Assembly (NCBI RefSeq): GCF_000759025.1
Contig: NZ_JPOS01000090.1
Coordinates: forward strand, 352,875-416,874
Direction: 5' to 3'
Length of the DNA stretch: 64,000 nucleotides
From: Phaeodactylibacter xiamenensis
GTDB taxonomy: Bacteria; Bacteroidota; Bacteroidia; Chitinophagales; Saprospiraceae
The notes below the pieces were generated by a model. That model ran no database searches. It worked only from the letters and a program-made list of their open reading frames with translations, and was not told the DNA's origin. Shown here piece by piece: positions 34,569 to 42,599 of the stretch (within the stretch, counting starts at the first letter, position 1; each line of letters opens with the position of its first letter). The position numbers and the translations under genes are program-made.

Positions 34569-35417
34569 ATGGCTACTTCAGAAAAGACCATTACTTGTGT
34601 TCCGTTTTTAAACAAAAGGCTGAAGCCTATTATTTTCGATGATGGTTCTAAGGGATATCCTCTTTACATCCGTGTAATTTATGAGTCAAAGAACACCCAT
34701 ATTCCGATAGACTATGAAGATTGGGGATATGATAAATACACTTTCTATTATAGTGAGGACGATTTTGATTCTTTCATTTACGAACTGGAAAACTTAGATG
34801 AATTGCTTGCTGATATCAATGAGGGAGTATCAGCAATTACTTGGGAGATAAGAGAGTTTATGGAATTCCTTCAGAAGGTTGTTGAATATGAAACAAGGCT
34901 AAAACCAAATAGATATTCTCTTCGTGGGTTAGGAAAGCGCTTAAAGCTATTTAATGAAGCTGCACTGGAGAGCCAGTCTAAACAATTGGTAAGTGAAATA
35001 AAGGATTATTTGGATAATTGGGACGATGGTAGTTTTGGTTTCTATATAAGGCCTGATCATACTTTTTTGCAGAATTTTTATCGAATAGAAGATCCAATAT
35101 ATTCTCACTTTCTTCGCTTGCCAGAAAACATCAAGTTTGAAATCGAGTATTATTTTTTGGTTGCTGCTTTTGCAAACCATGAATATGGACCAAGTTATCG
35201 ATACCTTCAAATGGATTCTGGTCTAGCCAGTTTTAAAAGATTCATGAATCAAGATTCTTTATTTGATCCTGAGGTTCTTCTAAAGGTGGAATTAAAAAAT
35301 CGTTTTAGTAGGTTTCTCTCTTTAAATCCCCCAACTTTCCACAAAGATTTGTATTACAATAAGTTAGAGCAATTTTTGAAGTCTATGAAGGATAAACATC
35401 GAAAAATGATTGGTTAA
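34569..35417 (+). CDS. Unknown protein with integrase-arm-like N-terminus
   Basis: 282 residues, distinctly AT-richer than its neighbours, rich in Tyr, Phe, Asp and Lys. The first 60 residues (VPFLNKRLKPIIFDDGSKGYPLYIRVIYESKNTHIPI) resemble the arm-type DNA-binding domain at the start of Bacteroidota tyrosine recombinases, but there is no core or catalytic domain (no R-H-R-Y). The rest is helical (EFLQKVVEYETR, LVSEIKDYLDNW, KVELKNRFSRFL). No family recognised. It is the first gene after tRNA-Leu and probably part of the accessory element. Confidence 0.5.
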   Translation: MATSEKTITCVPFLNKRLKPIIFDDGSKGYPLYIRVIYESKNTHIPIDYEDWGYDKYTFYYSEDDFDSFIYELENLDELLADINEGVSAITWEIREFMEFLQKVVEYETRLKPNRYSLRGLGKRLKLFNEAALESQSKQLVSEIKDYLDNWDDGSFGFYIRPDHTFLQNFYRIEDPIYSHFLRLPENIKFEIEYYFLVAAFANHEYGPSYRYLQMDSGLASFKRFMNQDSLFDPEVLLKVELKNRFSRFLSLNPPTFHKDLYYNKLEQFLKSMKDKHRKMIG

Positions 35418-35423
35418 TTTATT

Positions 35424-35495
35424 TTTTTAACCCAGTTTATTGGCTATATTTGACCAGGAAAGGCATTTTTTTTGACTTTTAAACTGGGTTAAAAA
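35424..35495 (+). promoter_or_regulatory. Promoter flanked by 16-bp inverted repeat
   Basis: TTTTTAACCCAGTTTA (35424-35439) and its perfect complement (35480-35495) flank a 40-base spacer holding TATATTTG (35445-35452), a perfect -7 box. The right arm reaches the ATG of the small HTH gene. The left arm covers the -33 area. This looks like a two-site operator for an autoregulated gene. Confidence 0.6.
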
Positions 35496-35683
35496 TGAAA
35501 ATTAAACCATCAAGTGTATTGCTTAAGCCCTCCGAGGTCTGCAATATTCTAAAGTGCTCCCCTAGGACGCTTTATCGGATAAGGCAGGATATGGACATTC
35601 CGTTTTTTAAAATCAGAGGTAGGGTCATGTTTAAGCTAAAAGACGTAGAAGCTTACATCGAAAGCTGTAAGGAAACCGCATAA
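35495..35683 (+). CDS. Small HTH protein (excisionase-like, HTH_17)
   Basis: 62 residues. The sequence KPSEVCNILKCSPRTLYRIRQDMDIPFFKIRGRVMFKLKDVEAYI is the MerR-like winged helix-turn-helix of the excisionase/HTH_17 family: helix-turn-helix, then a wing with a hydrophobic-Arg-Arg pattern and a final 'DVEAYI' helix. In integrative elements these act as recombination directionality factors or repressors. It is preceded by an inverted-repeat promoter that it may bind. Confidence 0.8.
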   Translation: MKIKPSSVLLKPSEVCNILKCSPRTLYRIRQDMDIPFFKIRGRVMFKLKDVEAYIESCKETA

Positions 35684-35688
35684 AAAAA

Positions 35689-35792
35689 GCGCTGCAACCA
35701 GGAAGGCAACAACGCTTATTATAATTTATCCAAGACAAATGTACGGATTTGTTCGTACAAAAACAAGTACTCCTTCCTTAGTAACGCAGCGC
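35689..35792. other. Imperfect long inverted repeat after HTH gene
   Basis: GCGCTGC-n4-AGGAAGG (35689-35706) pairs with CCTTCCT-n7-GCAGCGC (35772-35792). The interior has a second hairpin GTACG...CGTAC near 35741-35758. The right arm overlaps a CCTTAGTAA motif (35776-35784). Candidate cruciform, origin or recombination site. Confidence 0.45.
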
Positions 35793-35818
35793 CATTATTC
35801 AAACAAAATAATTGAATT

Positions 35819-36151
35819 ATGGCAAAGTCCATCCTTCCGCTCCTGAACAATATGTTTGAGGAGATCCCTTTTCAAAAATTAGATCGTGAAACCAGAGCAC
35901 GTATACTCAAAGTGCTTAGTGTTGACGTCAATGAGTTAGGTGCAAGTTCACGTACTCAATTTGATGACTTCGCTAGTTCCGTTCTCAAAACAATTAAGGC
36001 TATACGAGATGATTCAGATTACAATGATCATATCCGTCGTCTGAGGAAGTCTCTTTCTATGGGTGAGAAGTATTTCAAGCCTGAGAATAGCATAGAAAAG
36101 GGTATCGATCAAATGGACCAGCTCATCAAGCGCATTAACAAGCGTAAATAA
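35819..36151 (+). CDS. Hypothetical helical protein of accessory element
   Basis: 110 residues from ATG 35819 (MAKSILPLLNNMFEEIPFQKLD). Predominantly helical with a Lys/Arg-rich C-terminus (LIKRINKRK), so it may bind nucleic acid. No family recognised. It lies between the structured repeat at 35.7 kb and the nested palindromes at 36.2 kb, upstream of the replication protein, where plasmid elements often carry small copy-number or partition proteins. Confidence 0.5.
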   Translation: MAKSILPLLNNMFEEIPFQKLDRETRARILKVLSVDVNELGASSRTQFDDFASSVLKTIKAIRDDSDYNDHIRRLRKSLSMGEKYFKPENSIEKGIDQMDQLIKRINKRK

Positions 36152-36160
36152 GAACCACTT

Positions 36161-36281
36161 GTCCTTTGTGGGGACTTTGGGCCAGTGGGCCTATACAGCA
36201 AGTTGGGAGTGGCGGCGTTAGCCGCTGCTCCCCTGGCCCAACTATGTCTTGCTGGCAGGCTGGCAAAAGTCCCCTATGGAC
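36161..36281. other. Nested palindromes (possible replication origin or structured leader)
   Basis: Three nested stems: GTCC and GGGGACTTT (36161-36164, 36170-36178) with AAAGTCCCC and GGAC (36266-36274, 36278-36281); TTGGGCCAG (36177-36185) with CTGGCCCAA (36233-36241); and an inner hairpin GGGAGTGGCGGC-gtta-GCCGCTGCTCCC with two G-T wobbles (about 36204-36231). Local G+C is clearly above neighbours. It sits 17 bases before the gene ahead of rep. Single-strand origins of rolling-circle plasmids look like this, but so can RNA copy-control leaders. Confidence 0.55.
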
Positions 36282-36297
36282 GATAAACCTATTTGCT

Positions 36298-36738
36298 ATG
36301 AAACTACATTATCAAACATCCCTTTTGGGAGAGACCGAAATCCTGCTGCCACATGCGGCATTGGATCCGACCATTATCGCTGTAGGAGCAGATCGCTACG
36401 CAGCTGAGAAAGAGCTGCGGCGACAGCTCATCCTTCGTTCAAAGGACATTGCCCACCGCTATTTGGCATTGGCGAAAAAGTCAAGAGGCAATTACCTCAA
36501 GCCCGAGTTGGCAAACGCTCTGGAGCAGTCTTATGACCTGCTGCGTAAAATACGCAGGAACAATAAGCTGGAGAAAGCTCAGGAATACCTCCACTTGCTC
36601 TTGCCCGAGGCAGAAAAGCTGCTATCTCATCCTAACAGCCGTTTCTACCGGTCACAGTGCGCAAAACTCGATTTTCTAACCCAAGCTGCTGATCTGAAGA
36701 TTGGGAGCGACAAAAGCCAGGAAAATGTGCACGTATAA
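36298..36738 (+). CDS. Hypothetical protein ahead of rep
   Basis: 146 residues from ATG 36298 (MKLHYQTSLLGETEIL); a longer frame back to 36166 would run through the palindromic region and is less likely. Helical and basic (ELRRQLILRSKDIAHRYLALAKKSRGNYLKPELANAL), ending about a dozen bases inside the rep gene. No family recognised. Its overlap with rep suggests translational coupling and perhaps a role in replication control. Confidence 0.55.
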   Translation: MKLHYQTSLLGETEILLPHAALDPTIIAVGADRYAAEKELRRQLILRSKDIAHRYLALAKKSRGNYLKPELANALEQSYDLLRKIRRNNKLEKAQEYLHLLLPEAEKLLSHPNSRFYRSQCAKLDFLTQAADLKIGSDKSQENVHV

Positions 36739-38275
36739 TATACAGGTAGAACCCTTCCTAGATACGTTAGGAACGGTCGGAAGCTATCCAAAGGAACCCG
36801 AAGTGGGAATAATTGGCTATCTGGATATTGGAGCCAAAAAACAGCGGAAGCCAAGTTCAAAAGCCGAGTACGATCGGGTGAAGGGAAACCGGCGCAGGTG
36901 TTTCAAGATAGTCAGAGCGAAAAAAGAAGCAGACCGGTACCGGGATGATATCCACGAGTATCTGGAATACCACGGAGATTCGCTCACCCCAGATCAAGTA
37001 AAGCACTTGCTAGACTATCGGCATTGCCTTTCCTCTTGTTGCAATAAGTCATTATTCAGAGAGCACAAAAGCAACGGTTCTAAGGAATACATCACCTCCT
37101 TCATGTGCGGGCACAAGCTCTGCCCGCCCTGCAATGCGCAGCGATCGAAGAACCGAAGAAGGAAGTTCCGAGCATTCTATGAAAAGAACCCAGAAATGAT
37201 AAAGCGGTATGACCACATGCACCTCACCCTGACGGTTCCCCATCATCATGAGAGTAGCCGGTACCCCCGGTTTTACGCTTCCCAGTTGATGAAGGATTTC
37301 AACCTGATGCGCAAGCGGTCTTTCTGGAAAAAGCAGGTGTACGCTGGGGAGTTTTCGGTGGAGGTGACCCGTAATGATTCGGGCTTACATATTCATATCC
37401 ATGCTTTACTGTTGGTAGAAAAGGGCACACAAAACCGCAATGTCCTTCACCGGAATATCCTTCTCGCCTGGAATCGGATTACTGCCGGGGCAGGAACGCG
37501 GCAGATTCTAAACGAAGAAGAACAGCTCGCGATCCGGAAAGGAAATGCACTGCTGACCGAGAAGGATGTAGCTCAACTTGACCCAAGTGGAGCTACCTTT
37601 ATAGGGCTTGAAACCCTTTACATCTCCAGTAAAACACCCAAAAAAGGCTACCGGTACTGCGAGCATAGTGGCCTTTGGAAAAAACGGGTTCATCCCAGTG
37701 ATGGGGAATTCTTCCTGAACGGGATATTGGAATGCCTGAAGTACCACTTTGAGCCCCTGGCCCTCAAAAAAGACGGTTCTCTGGATATGGATTTAGTGGT
37801 TGAAATCTTGCCATCGATCAAGGGACAGCCTCTTTACCGGAAATTCGGTGCCTTCCACAGCGGTACTAAGAACGCTCATCCAGATGCTAAAATGCTCAAT
37901 ATCAAGAGCAAGCCGGAAGAGGATGAAGCCGAAATCAAGCAGACCCTTGAAGAAGTTGGACAAGACATTCAGAATCCGGAAACCGGTGCGCCTGCTGAAC
38001 GCACTGAGTACGAATACTTCACAATCAGCATGTCGCGCGTTTTTGTCAATCCTGACGATCATTTCCGGATCAGTATCACCACGCCCCGGCGGAAAAAGTA
38101 TTTACACCGCTCTATTGCACCCACTGCTCTTGCTGCAATCAAGTACATGCAGAAGAATGCTGCCCTGTCGGCTTTCAGGACGAAGAAGATGGATCAGATG
38201 ACCGGGAAATGGGGCGTAGGGCCTTATCGATTTTATCATTCTAAATATAATCAATCATGCTTAAAACACAATTAA
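36725..38275 (+). CDS. Rolling-circle replication initiator (HUH endonuclease, Rep_1-like)
   Basis: 516 residues from ATG 36725, overlapping the previous gene by 14 bases. Landmarks: a Cys-rich zinc-like segment (FMCGHKLCPPCNAQRSKNRR, about 128-142), motif 1 HLTLTVPH (about 166), motif 2 GLHIHIHALLLVE (the metal-binding HUH, about 220) and motif 3 ECLKYHFEP, whose Tyr (about 343) is the expected nicking residue. This is the pUB110/pC194-type layout. It should nick a double-strand origin and drive strand-displacement replication. It marks the region as a plasmid or plasmid-derived element. Followed by ssb with an overlap of 19 bases. Confidence 0.87.
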   Translation: MCTYNIQVEPFLDTLGTVGSYPKEPEVGIIGYLDIGAKKQRKPSSKAEYDRVKGNRRRCFKIVRAKKEADRYRDDIHEYLEYHGDSLTPDQVKHLLDYRHCLSSCCNKSLFREHKSNGSKEYITSFMCGHKLCPPCNAQRSKNRRRKFRAFYEKNPEMIKRYDHMHLTLTVPHHHESSRYPRFYASQLMKDFNLMRKRSFWKKQVYAGEFSVEVTRNDSGLHIHIHALLLVEKGTQNRNVLHRNILLAWNRITAGAGTRQILNEEEQLAIRKGNALLTEKDVAQLDPSGATFIGLETLYISSKTPKKGYRYCEHSGLWKKRVHPSDGEFFLNGILECLKYHFEPLALKKDGSLDMDLVVEILPSIKGQPLYRKFGAFHSGTKNAHPDAKMLNIKSKPEEDEAEIKQTLEEVGQDIQNPETGAPAERTEYEYFTISMSRVFVNPDDHFRISITTPRRKKYLHRSIAPTALAAIKYMQKNAALSAFRTKKMDQMTGKWGVGPYRFYHSKYNQSCLKHN

Positions 38276-38700
38276 TCGGCCATTTAGGCCAGGACGCGAT
38301 TGTACGCCACTGGAATGGCAAACGCGCTATCAGTTTCACCGTTGCATACAACGAGTCCTACACGGACAGCAACGGCACCAAACACGAAACCACGACCTGG
38401 GTCAATTGCACCCTGTGGCGGGAAGGAGACACCAAACTGCCTAACTACCTGCGTAAAGGCCAGCTCATCTACGTCGAAGGCACACCCAATGTCAAGACCT
38501 ACGTCAGCAAGACGACTGGAGAAGTGCTCCCGGATTTTCAGCTCAACGTCAAACAGCTTCAGCTGCTGGGCGGTGCGGCTACGGCTGGGAACGTTCAGGA
38601 AAACCCTGAGCCGCAGGCTGAAACCGCTGAGCCTGCTAAAGCCAAAAGTGCCGAAAAAGCCCCTGCCGGAGCGGAGGAAACAGTGCCCTGGGAGGAATAA
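38257..38700 (+). CDS. ssb: Single-stranded DNA-binding protein (accessory)
   Basis: 147 residues, overlapping rep. OB-fold landmarks: LIGHLGQDAIVRHWNGKRAISFTVA, TTTWVNCTLWREG, YLRKGQLIYVEGTPNVKTY. The linker is Glu/Ala/Pro-rich and the acidic C-terminal tip (TVPWEE) resembles the DDDIPF tail that recruits partner proteins. Plasmid-borne SSBs protect displaced single strands, which fits rolling-circle replication. Placement right after rep supports that role. Confidence 0.92.
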   Translation: MLKTQLIGHLGQDAIVRHWNGKRAISFTVAYNESYTDSNGTKHETTTWVNCTLWREGDTKLPNYLRKGQLIYVEGTPNVKTYVSKTTGEVLPDFQLNVKQLQLLGGAATAGNVQENPEPQAETAEPAKAKSAEKAPAGAEETVPWEE

Positions 38701-38757
38701 CATTAACCACCTGCCTGTCCGGCTTACGCGGCTGGACAGGCACAAAAACCTACGCAA

Positions 38758-40347
38758 GTGAAACAGATAAAGAGCACCCCAAGCGATACGGTCTTTTTCG
38801 CGACCTACGCCCGTCTGGCCGCCACCATCCGCAGAAGCGGCTGGATCGCCCAGGTCATCAGCGGGCTGACCGAAATCGGCGGGATCTACGCGGCTGCGTA
38901 TGCAGCTCTGCTGCCCATCTTCCCCTATCTGGCAACCACCGCAGCAGGGGTTATTGCGGTATTGGGCACTGCGCTGATTGAGGTGGGGCTACGCGAACTG
39001 GCACCGTACAGCGTTGATGCGGTGCTCAACAAAAGGTACCATGGGCTGCACCTTGCTATGACTATCGCGACGATGACCCTGACTGTCTTTTTGATTGCGA
39101 CCTCAGGATGGCTGAGCTTCAACAACTCCTTCATCATTGTGGAGGAGTTTACACCAGCAGCGGAGACCCGGGAAAGCACCCCGTTCGACAGTACTTTACT
39201 AAGAAGAAAAGACCGGCTGTATGCGGAGTGGAAAGCGGACAGTACAGCCCTTACTAAGCAGTTTGCTAGTCAAATCGCCGCTCAAAAACAGGCGTACGAA
39301 GGACAGTACAAAGCCCTCCGCCGGACGCTTTCCAACTGGTACAATCGGGAAATCCGTACGGGCAATAGCTACGCAACCGCCAAAGATCGCGTACGTCAAG
39401 AACTGGCAGACCTGGAAGCCGATCACCTGGCTCAGGTAGCTGCATTGCGTACGCAGGAAGCCAACGCCATCCAAACGGCAAAGGAACGCCTGCTGATGGC
39501 ATTGAGCCATTCCCAAACAGCATACGAAGCCAGTGTAGACAGCCTCAAACAATTAAACAATGAAGCCACTGTACACCGTACAGAAACCGTACGCAACTAT
39601 GGCAGTGGATTGGCGTGGTTCACCATCGTTGCGCTGTTGGTATTCCTGGCTTCTGTGATTTTAGACCGGATTCACCGTAAGGGCAGCGGCATACGGGAAA
39701 CCGTTGAACTAAGCCAGTACGATATCGCTCCGAATATGATAGCGGAGGGTTGGCATGCGGTACGCGAACGGCTCCACTTTACGGTGCGCAACCGGATCAA
39801 AGCTTTTGCCGATCAGACACCGCCCGCGCCATTGCCTACGCGCCCAACGGAGCTGTACGACCCTACGCAGTTGGCCAACATTACCATCAACCTGAAAGTG
39901 GAACAGGCAGCGGATCCGGACGAACGGGTCATTTACCTGACACCCAAACGCCGGCCCATCGGATTTCAAACGTCCAGCCCAGACCCTACCGGCGGTGTGC
40001 CCAAACAACCGCCCAACGTGAACGGCGTACACTTCCGTACCGCTCCAGACGTTGAAAATCAACGTGAGGCGGTGGATTCGCCCGCTTCAAACACCAACGA
40101 AAAAGCACCAGCACCAGACGATTCGTGTGCAGTAAACAGAACACCGTCCGATCATGCCGATTTATCGCTTGCTGACCTCCTTCAGCGGTTGAAAATGTAC
40201 AAAAAGCGGGTCGGAAAGCATGAAGCCAAAAAGCGGGCTGCTGAAAAAGCAGGCAAACCCGTACCCAAACGAACGCTCAATGCCCTGTCCAACAACAAAG
40301 ACTGGGTCAGCTACTATCAGCAATTAATCGACAACATTAAACACTAA
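38758..40347 (+). CDS. Membrane protein with long coiled coil
   Basis: 529 residues from GTG 38758. Three hydrophobic helices lie in the N-terminal 125 residues (IYAAAYAALLPIFPYLATTAAGVIAV; MTIATMTLTVFLIATSG), followed by a coiled coil (about 150-275, KDRLYAEWKADSTALTKQFASQIAAQKQAYEGQ style), a fourth helix (GLAWFTIVALLVFLASVIL) and a cytoplasmic C-terminus rich in Pro and Lys. Resembles uncharacterised plasmid membrane proteins of Bacteroidota; possibly a partition, transfer or anchoring factor. No family named with confidence. Confidence 0.55.
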   Translation: MKQIKSTPSDTVFFATYARLAATIRRSGWIAQVISGLTEIGGIYAAAYAALLPIFPYLATTAAGVIAVLGTALIEVGLRELAPYSVDAVLNKRYHGLHLAMTIATMTLTVFLIATSGWLSFNNSFIIVEEFTPAAETRESTPFDSTLLRRKDRLYAEWKADSTALTKQFASQIAAQKQAYEGQYKALRRTLSNWYNREIRTGNSYATAKDRVRQELADLEADHLAQVAALRTQEANAIQTAKERLLMALSHSQTAYEASVDSLKQLNNEATVHRTETVRNYGSGLAWFTIVALLVFLASVILDRIHRKGSGIRETVELSQYDIAPNMIAEGWHAVRERLHFTVRNRIKAFADQTPPAPLPTRPTELYDPTQLANITINLKVEQAADPDERVIYLTPKRRPIGFQTSSPDPTGGVPKQPPNVNGVHFRTAPDVENQREAVDSPASNTNEKAPAPDDSCAVNRTPSDHADLSLADLLQRLKMYKKRVGKHEAKKRAAEKAGKPVPKRTLNALSNNKDWVSYYQQLIDNIKH

Positions 40348-40352
40348 ACACT

Positions 40353-40646
40353 ATGAATGCTACAGAACTACAACAATTTACTAAGGCGATCCAGGAAAGC
40401 ACGGAAGCCTTTAAGGAAGCCGTGGAGACCCTTCGCCGTGAACGCTCCCCCTGGGCGAACCCCGAAGATGCTGCCGATCTGCTGGGCATTCCCCGTACTA
40501 AGGGGAAATTTCACCGCCGCCGTTTAGCGCGCTTAGTAGACCGTGGCATCTTAAAGAAAGTCCGGGCTGGAAAAACGCCCTACTACTGGAAAGATGAACT
40601 CAGGGCTGTCGCCTTAAAGGTGGCAGAAGGGGACATTTGTGTGTAA
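40353..40646 (+). CDS. Small DNA-binding-like protein
   Basis: 97 residues, 5 bases after the membrane protein. N-terminal helix (TKAIQESTEAFKEAVETLRRER) then an HTH-like region (NPEDAADLLGIPRTKGKFHRRRLARLVDRGILKKVRAGKTPYYWKDEL), i.e. a short winged-helix with a basic recognition helix. Probably a regulator or RDF-like partner of the integrase. A CCTTAGTAA-type 9-mer lies inside its coding start (40378-40386) and two full palindromes lie directly downstream. Confidence 0.6.
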   Translation: MNATELQQFTKAIQESTEAFKEAVETLRRERSPWANPEDAADLLGIPRTKGKFHRRRLARLVDRGILKKVRAGKTPYYWKDELRAVALKVAEGDICV

Positions 40647-40650
40647 ACGT

Positions 40651-40785
40651 CCTTAGTAAAATTACTAAGGGTGATTCTGGGTATGGTTGTCTTTTGAAAA
40701 TCACAAAGGGCAGTTTTTAGTACAGCTGCCCTTAGTAAAATACCAGGGCATTTTGGCACGAATGTCCTTAGTAAAATTACTAAGG
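40651..40785. repeat. Palindromic motif array between HTH gene and integrase
   Basis: Two full copies of CCTTAGTAA-AA-TTACTAAGG (40651-40670, 40766-40785) plus a half copy at 40730-40738. Further exact 9-mers occur at 35776, 40378, 41202, 42033 and 42095, all within the element. Candidate binding sites of the integrase, the small HTH protein or Rep. Confidence 0.75.
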
Positions 40786-40814
40786 AGCCCCCAGTCTTAA
40801 AGGAAAGGGGGCTC
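40785..40814 (+). terminator. Hairpin downstream of palindrome array
   Basis: 8-bp perfect stem GAGCCCCC/GGGGGCTC (40785-40792, 40807-40814) with a 14-base loop. No clear T run, so it may be a terminator or part of the integrase leader, which starts 26 bases later. Confidence 0.45.
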
Positions 40815-40839
40815 TTAACTCAAAAAACAAAAAATCATC

Positions 40840-41994
40840 ATGACTATAAAAGCAGTTTTAGCCTACCGGAAACGACAGGATGGTACTAAGGCGATCCGGA
40901 TCTATGTCTACCACAACGGGCAAAAATCGTACGTACCGACAGATTTGAATATTCTGGAAAAGGATTGGAATGCCAGAAGAGGGGAGGTGAAGAAAACCCA
41001 CCCGCTTAGTAAAGCCTACAATCGGAAGCTCAACGCTATAAAGCATGAGATTGAATCGGGCCTCCTTAAAGGCAGTTCGGTCAGGCAGTTAAACAAGTCA
41101 ACCATCGACAATGACTTTTTGGCCTACATGGCTCAGTATATCAAACGAGAGCAATCCCTTTCCGAAGGAACTTTGAGGATATACAAATCCGCCCACCGCC
41201 ACCTTAGTAACTATCGCGTTGAACTCGGGAAAGAAATGCTCACTCCGTACGATTTCACCCCCGCTTTTATCCATGAATTCCGGAATTACCTTTACGATCT
41301 GGGTTGCAAGGATGCCGGACAACTGCAGATCCTTAAAAAGATCAAGAAGGTACTAAGGCTTGGGCATACCCAAGGCATACACGATGCCGATGCCTGGAAA
41401 GAGATTAAGATGCCCAAAGAGCCCACTACCAATAAAATTTATCTCACCCAGGCAGAAATGGACGCGCTGTACCATTTGGACTTAAGCCACAACCCTGCGG
41501 TTGAAAAAGAACGCGACCGTTTCTGGCTGGCATACAAATTTATGATGCGCTATTCCGATATCGCAAGCGTCAACCGGGAAATGATGGTGGCCACTAAGGG
41601 CAAACGCTTCCTGGTATACATCAGCGTAAAGACCAAAATCAAGGCGACGGTGCCCATTGGCGAAAACGCCTTTAAGCTCCTCGAAAAATATGATTGGAAA
41701 CTTGACTTCACCAGCAATCAGCAAGCCAACCGCGAAATAAAGCGCATTGTAAGCATGGCTGGCATCAATCAAATTGTGGAGCAAGACGGCAAATCTGCCC
41801 CCAAAAGCCAGTTCGTCACCTTCCACACCGCCCGCCGCAGCGGAGCCACCAACGCCTATCTTTCCGGGCTTTCCTTAAAGATCATTGCTGATGTTGGGGG
41901 TTGGAAAAAGTTCACCACATTGCAGGTGTATTTACGCGCCAGTCAGTTGGTCTCTGCTACTCAGGCGGCGGATCATAATTTCTTTAAGGAGTGA
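40840..41994 (+). CDS. Tyrosine recombinase (integrase)
   Basis: 384 residues. N-terminal arm-binding domain (YRKRQDGTKAIRIYVYHNGQKSYVPTDL), a SAM-like core domain (NDFLAYMAQYIKREQSLSEGTLRIY), and the catalytic domain. Active-site residues: Arg in KFMMRYSDIAS, Lys in VKTKIKATVP, His-x-x-Arg in TFHTARRSGAT, and nucleophile Tyr in LQVYLRAS (about 364). The second His is Trp here (DVGGWKK), a tolerated substitution in this family. Typical Bacteroidota element integrase. Three short repeats lie in front of it, one inside it. Confidence 0.9.
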   Translation: MTIKAVLAYRKRQDGTKAIRIYVYHNGQKSYVPTDLNILEKDWNARRGEVKKTHPLSKAYNRKLNAIKHEIESGLLKGSSVRQLNKSTIDNDFLAYMAQYIKREQSLSEGTLRIYKSAHRHLSNYRVELGKEMLTPYDFTPAFIHEFRNYLYDLGCKDAGQLQILKKIKKVLRLGHTQGIHDADAWKEIKMPKEPTTNKIYLTQAEMDALYHLDLSHNPAVEKERDRFWLAYKFMMRYSDIASVNREMMVATKGKRFLVYISVKTKIKATVPIGENAFKLLEKYDWKLDFTSNQQANREIKRIVSMAGINQIVEQDGKSAPKSQFVTFHTARRSGATNAYLSGLSLKIIADVGGWKKFTTLQVYLRASQLVSATQAADHNFFKE

Positions 41995-42114
41995 GGATCC
42001 ACATCCCGTTTTTTGAAAGAAAAACCATGAATTTACTAAGGGCACATTGAGCCCTAAACCTTTAAGGAGAACTTACGCTCTCAAGCCGGAAGCTCCTTAG
42101 TAACTTTCTCAATT

Positions 42115-42336
42115 ATGTCCATAGAAGAACAACTCCTTTTACAACGGTGGCGTACCCACCTGAACCAAATGAACGGTACCATTTCCACCCGGGAAACGAT
42201 GGTCAAATACGCTTTGGCCTGGCTCCGGGGCGCAATGATGTATGCGCCAATTAAAACCTACAGCCAAAACTTTGTGCAGGTAGTCATTGAAACGCTTTGG
42301 GTGGTGGATACCTGGAACCACTACAAAGAGCATTAG
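42115..42336 (+). CDS. Small hypothetical protein after integrase
   Basis: 73 residues from ATG 42115 (MSIEEQLLLQRWRTHLNQM). No recognised domain; aromatic and basic. Inverted CCTTAGTAA-type 9-mers (42033-42041 and 42095-42103) flank its promoter region. It may be the last gene of the element. Confidence 0.45.
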   Translation: MSIEEQLLLQRWRTHLNQMNGTISTRETMVKYALAWLRGAMMYAPIKTYSQNFVQVVIETLWVVDTWNHYKEH

Positions 42337-42553
42337 TAAGGGAGCAATATGCACTTTTATTTTAAACCGAGAATCGCTGTAAAATCGGCTAACATATGCT
42401 AAATATACCCATAGATTTTGGGGCTTTTCCCATAACTCCACCTAAATTGTCGAAGAACCAATAGGAATAGGACCGGATTACGCAATAAACTTGAATCCCA
42501 ATGTGGAGAATTGGATGTGGTAAGATATATGCAAGGCAAGAATTGACACTCAT

Positions 42554-42595
42554 GTTACGGTTGACTGCTTTATATAGGAAGCAGTCAACCGTAAC
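42554..42595. other. 17-bp inverted repeat, end of element or T9SS operon
   Basis: GTTACGGTTGACTGCTT and its perfect complement (42554-42570, 42579-42595) with an 8-base AT loop, ending 5 bases before the stop of the minus-strand T9SS gene at 42600. No T run; may serve as a bidirectional stop or mark the element's right edge. Confidence 0.5.
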
Positions 42596-42599
42596 GTGG

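Noticed and set aside
34299..42599. Duplicate tRNA-Leu 3' end as attachment site
   Set aside because: No second copy of the T-arm/acceptor sequence was found up to 42.6 kb, so integration at the tRNA is unproven.
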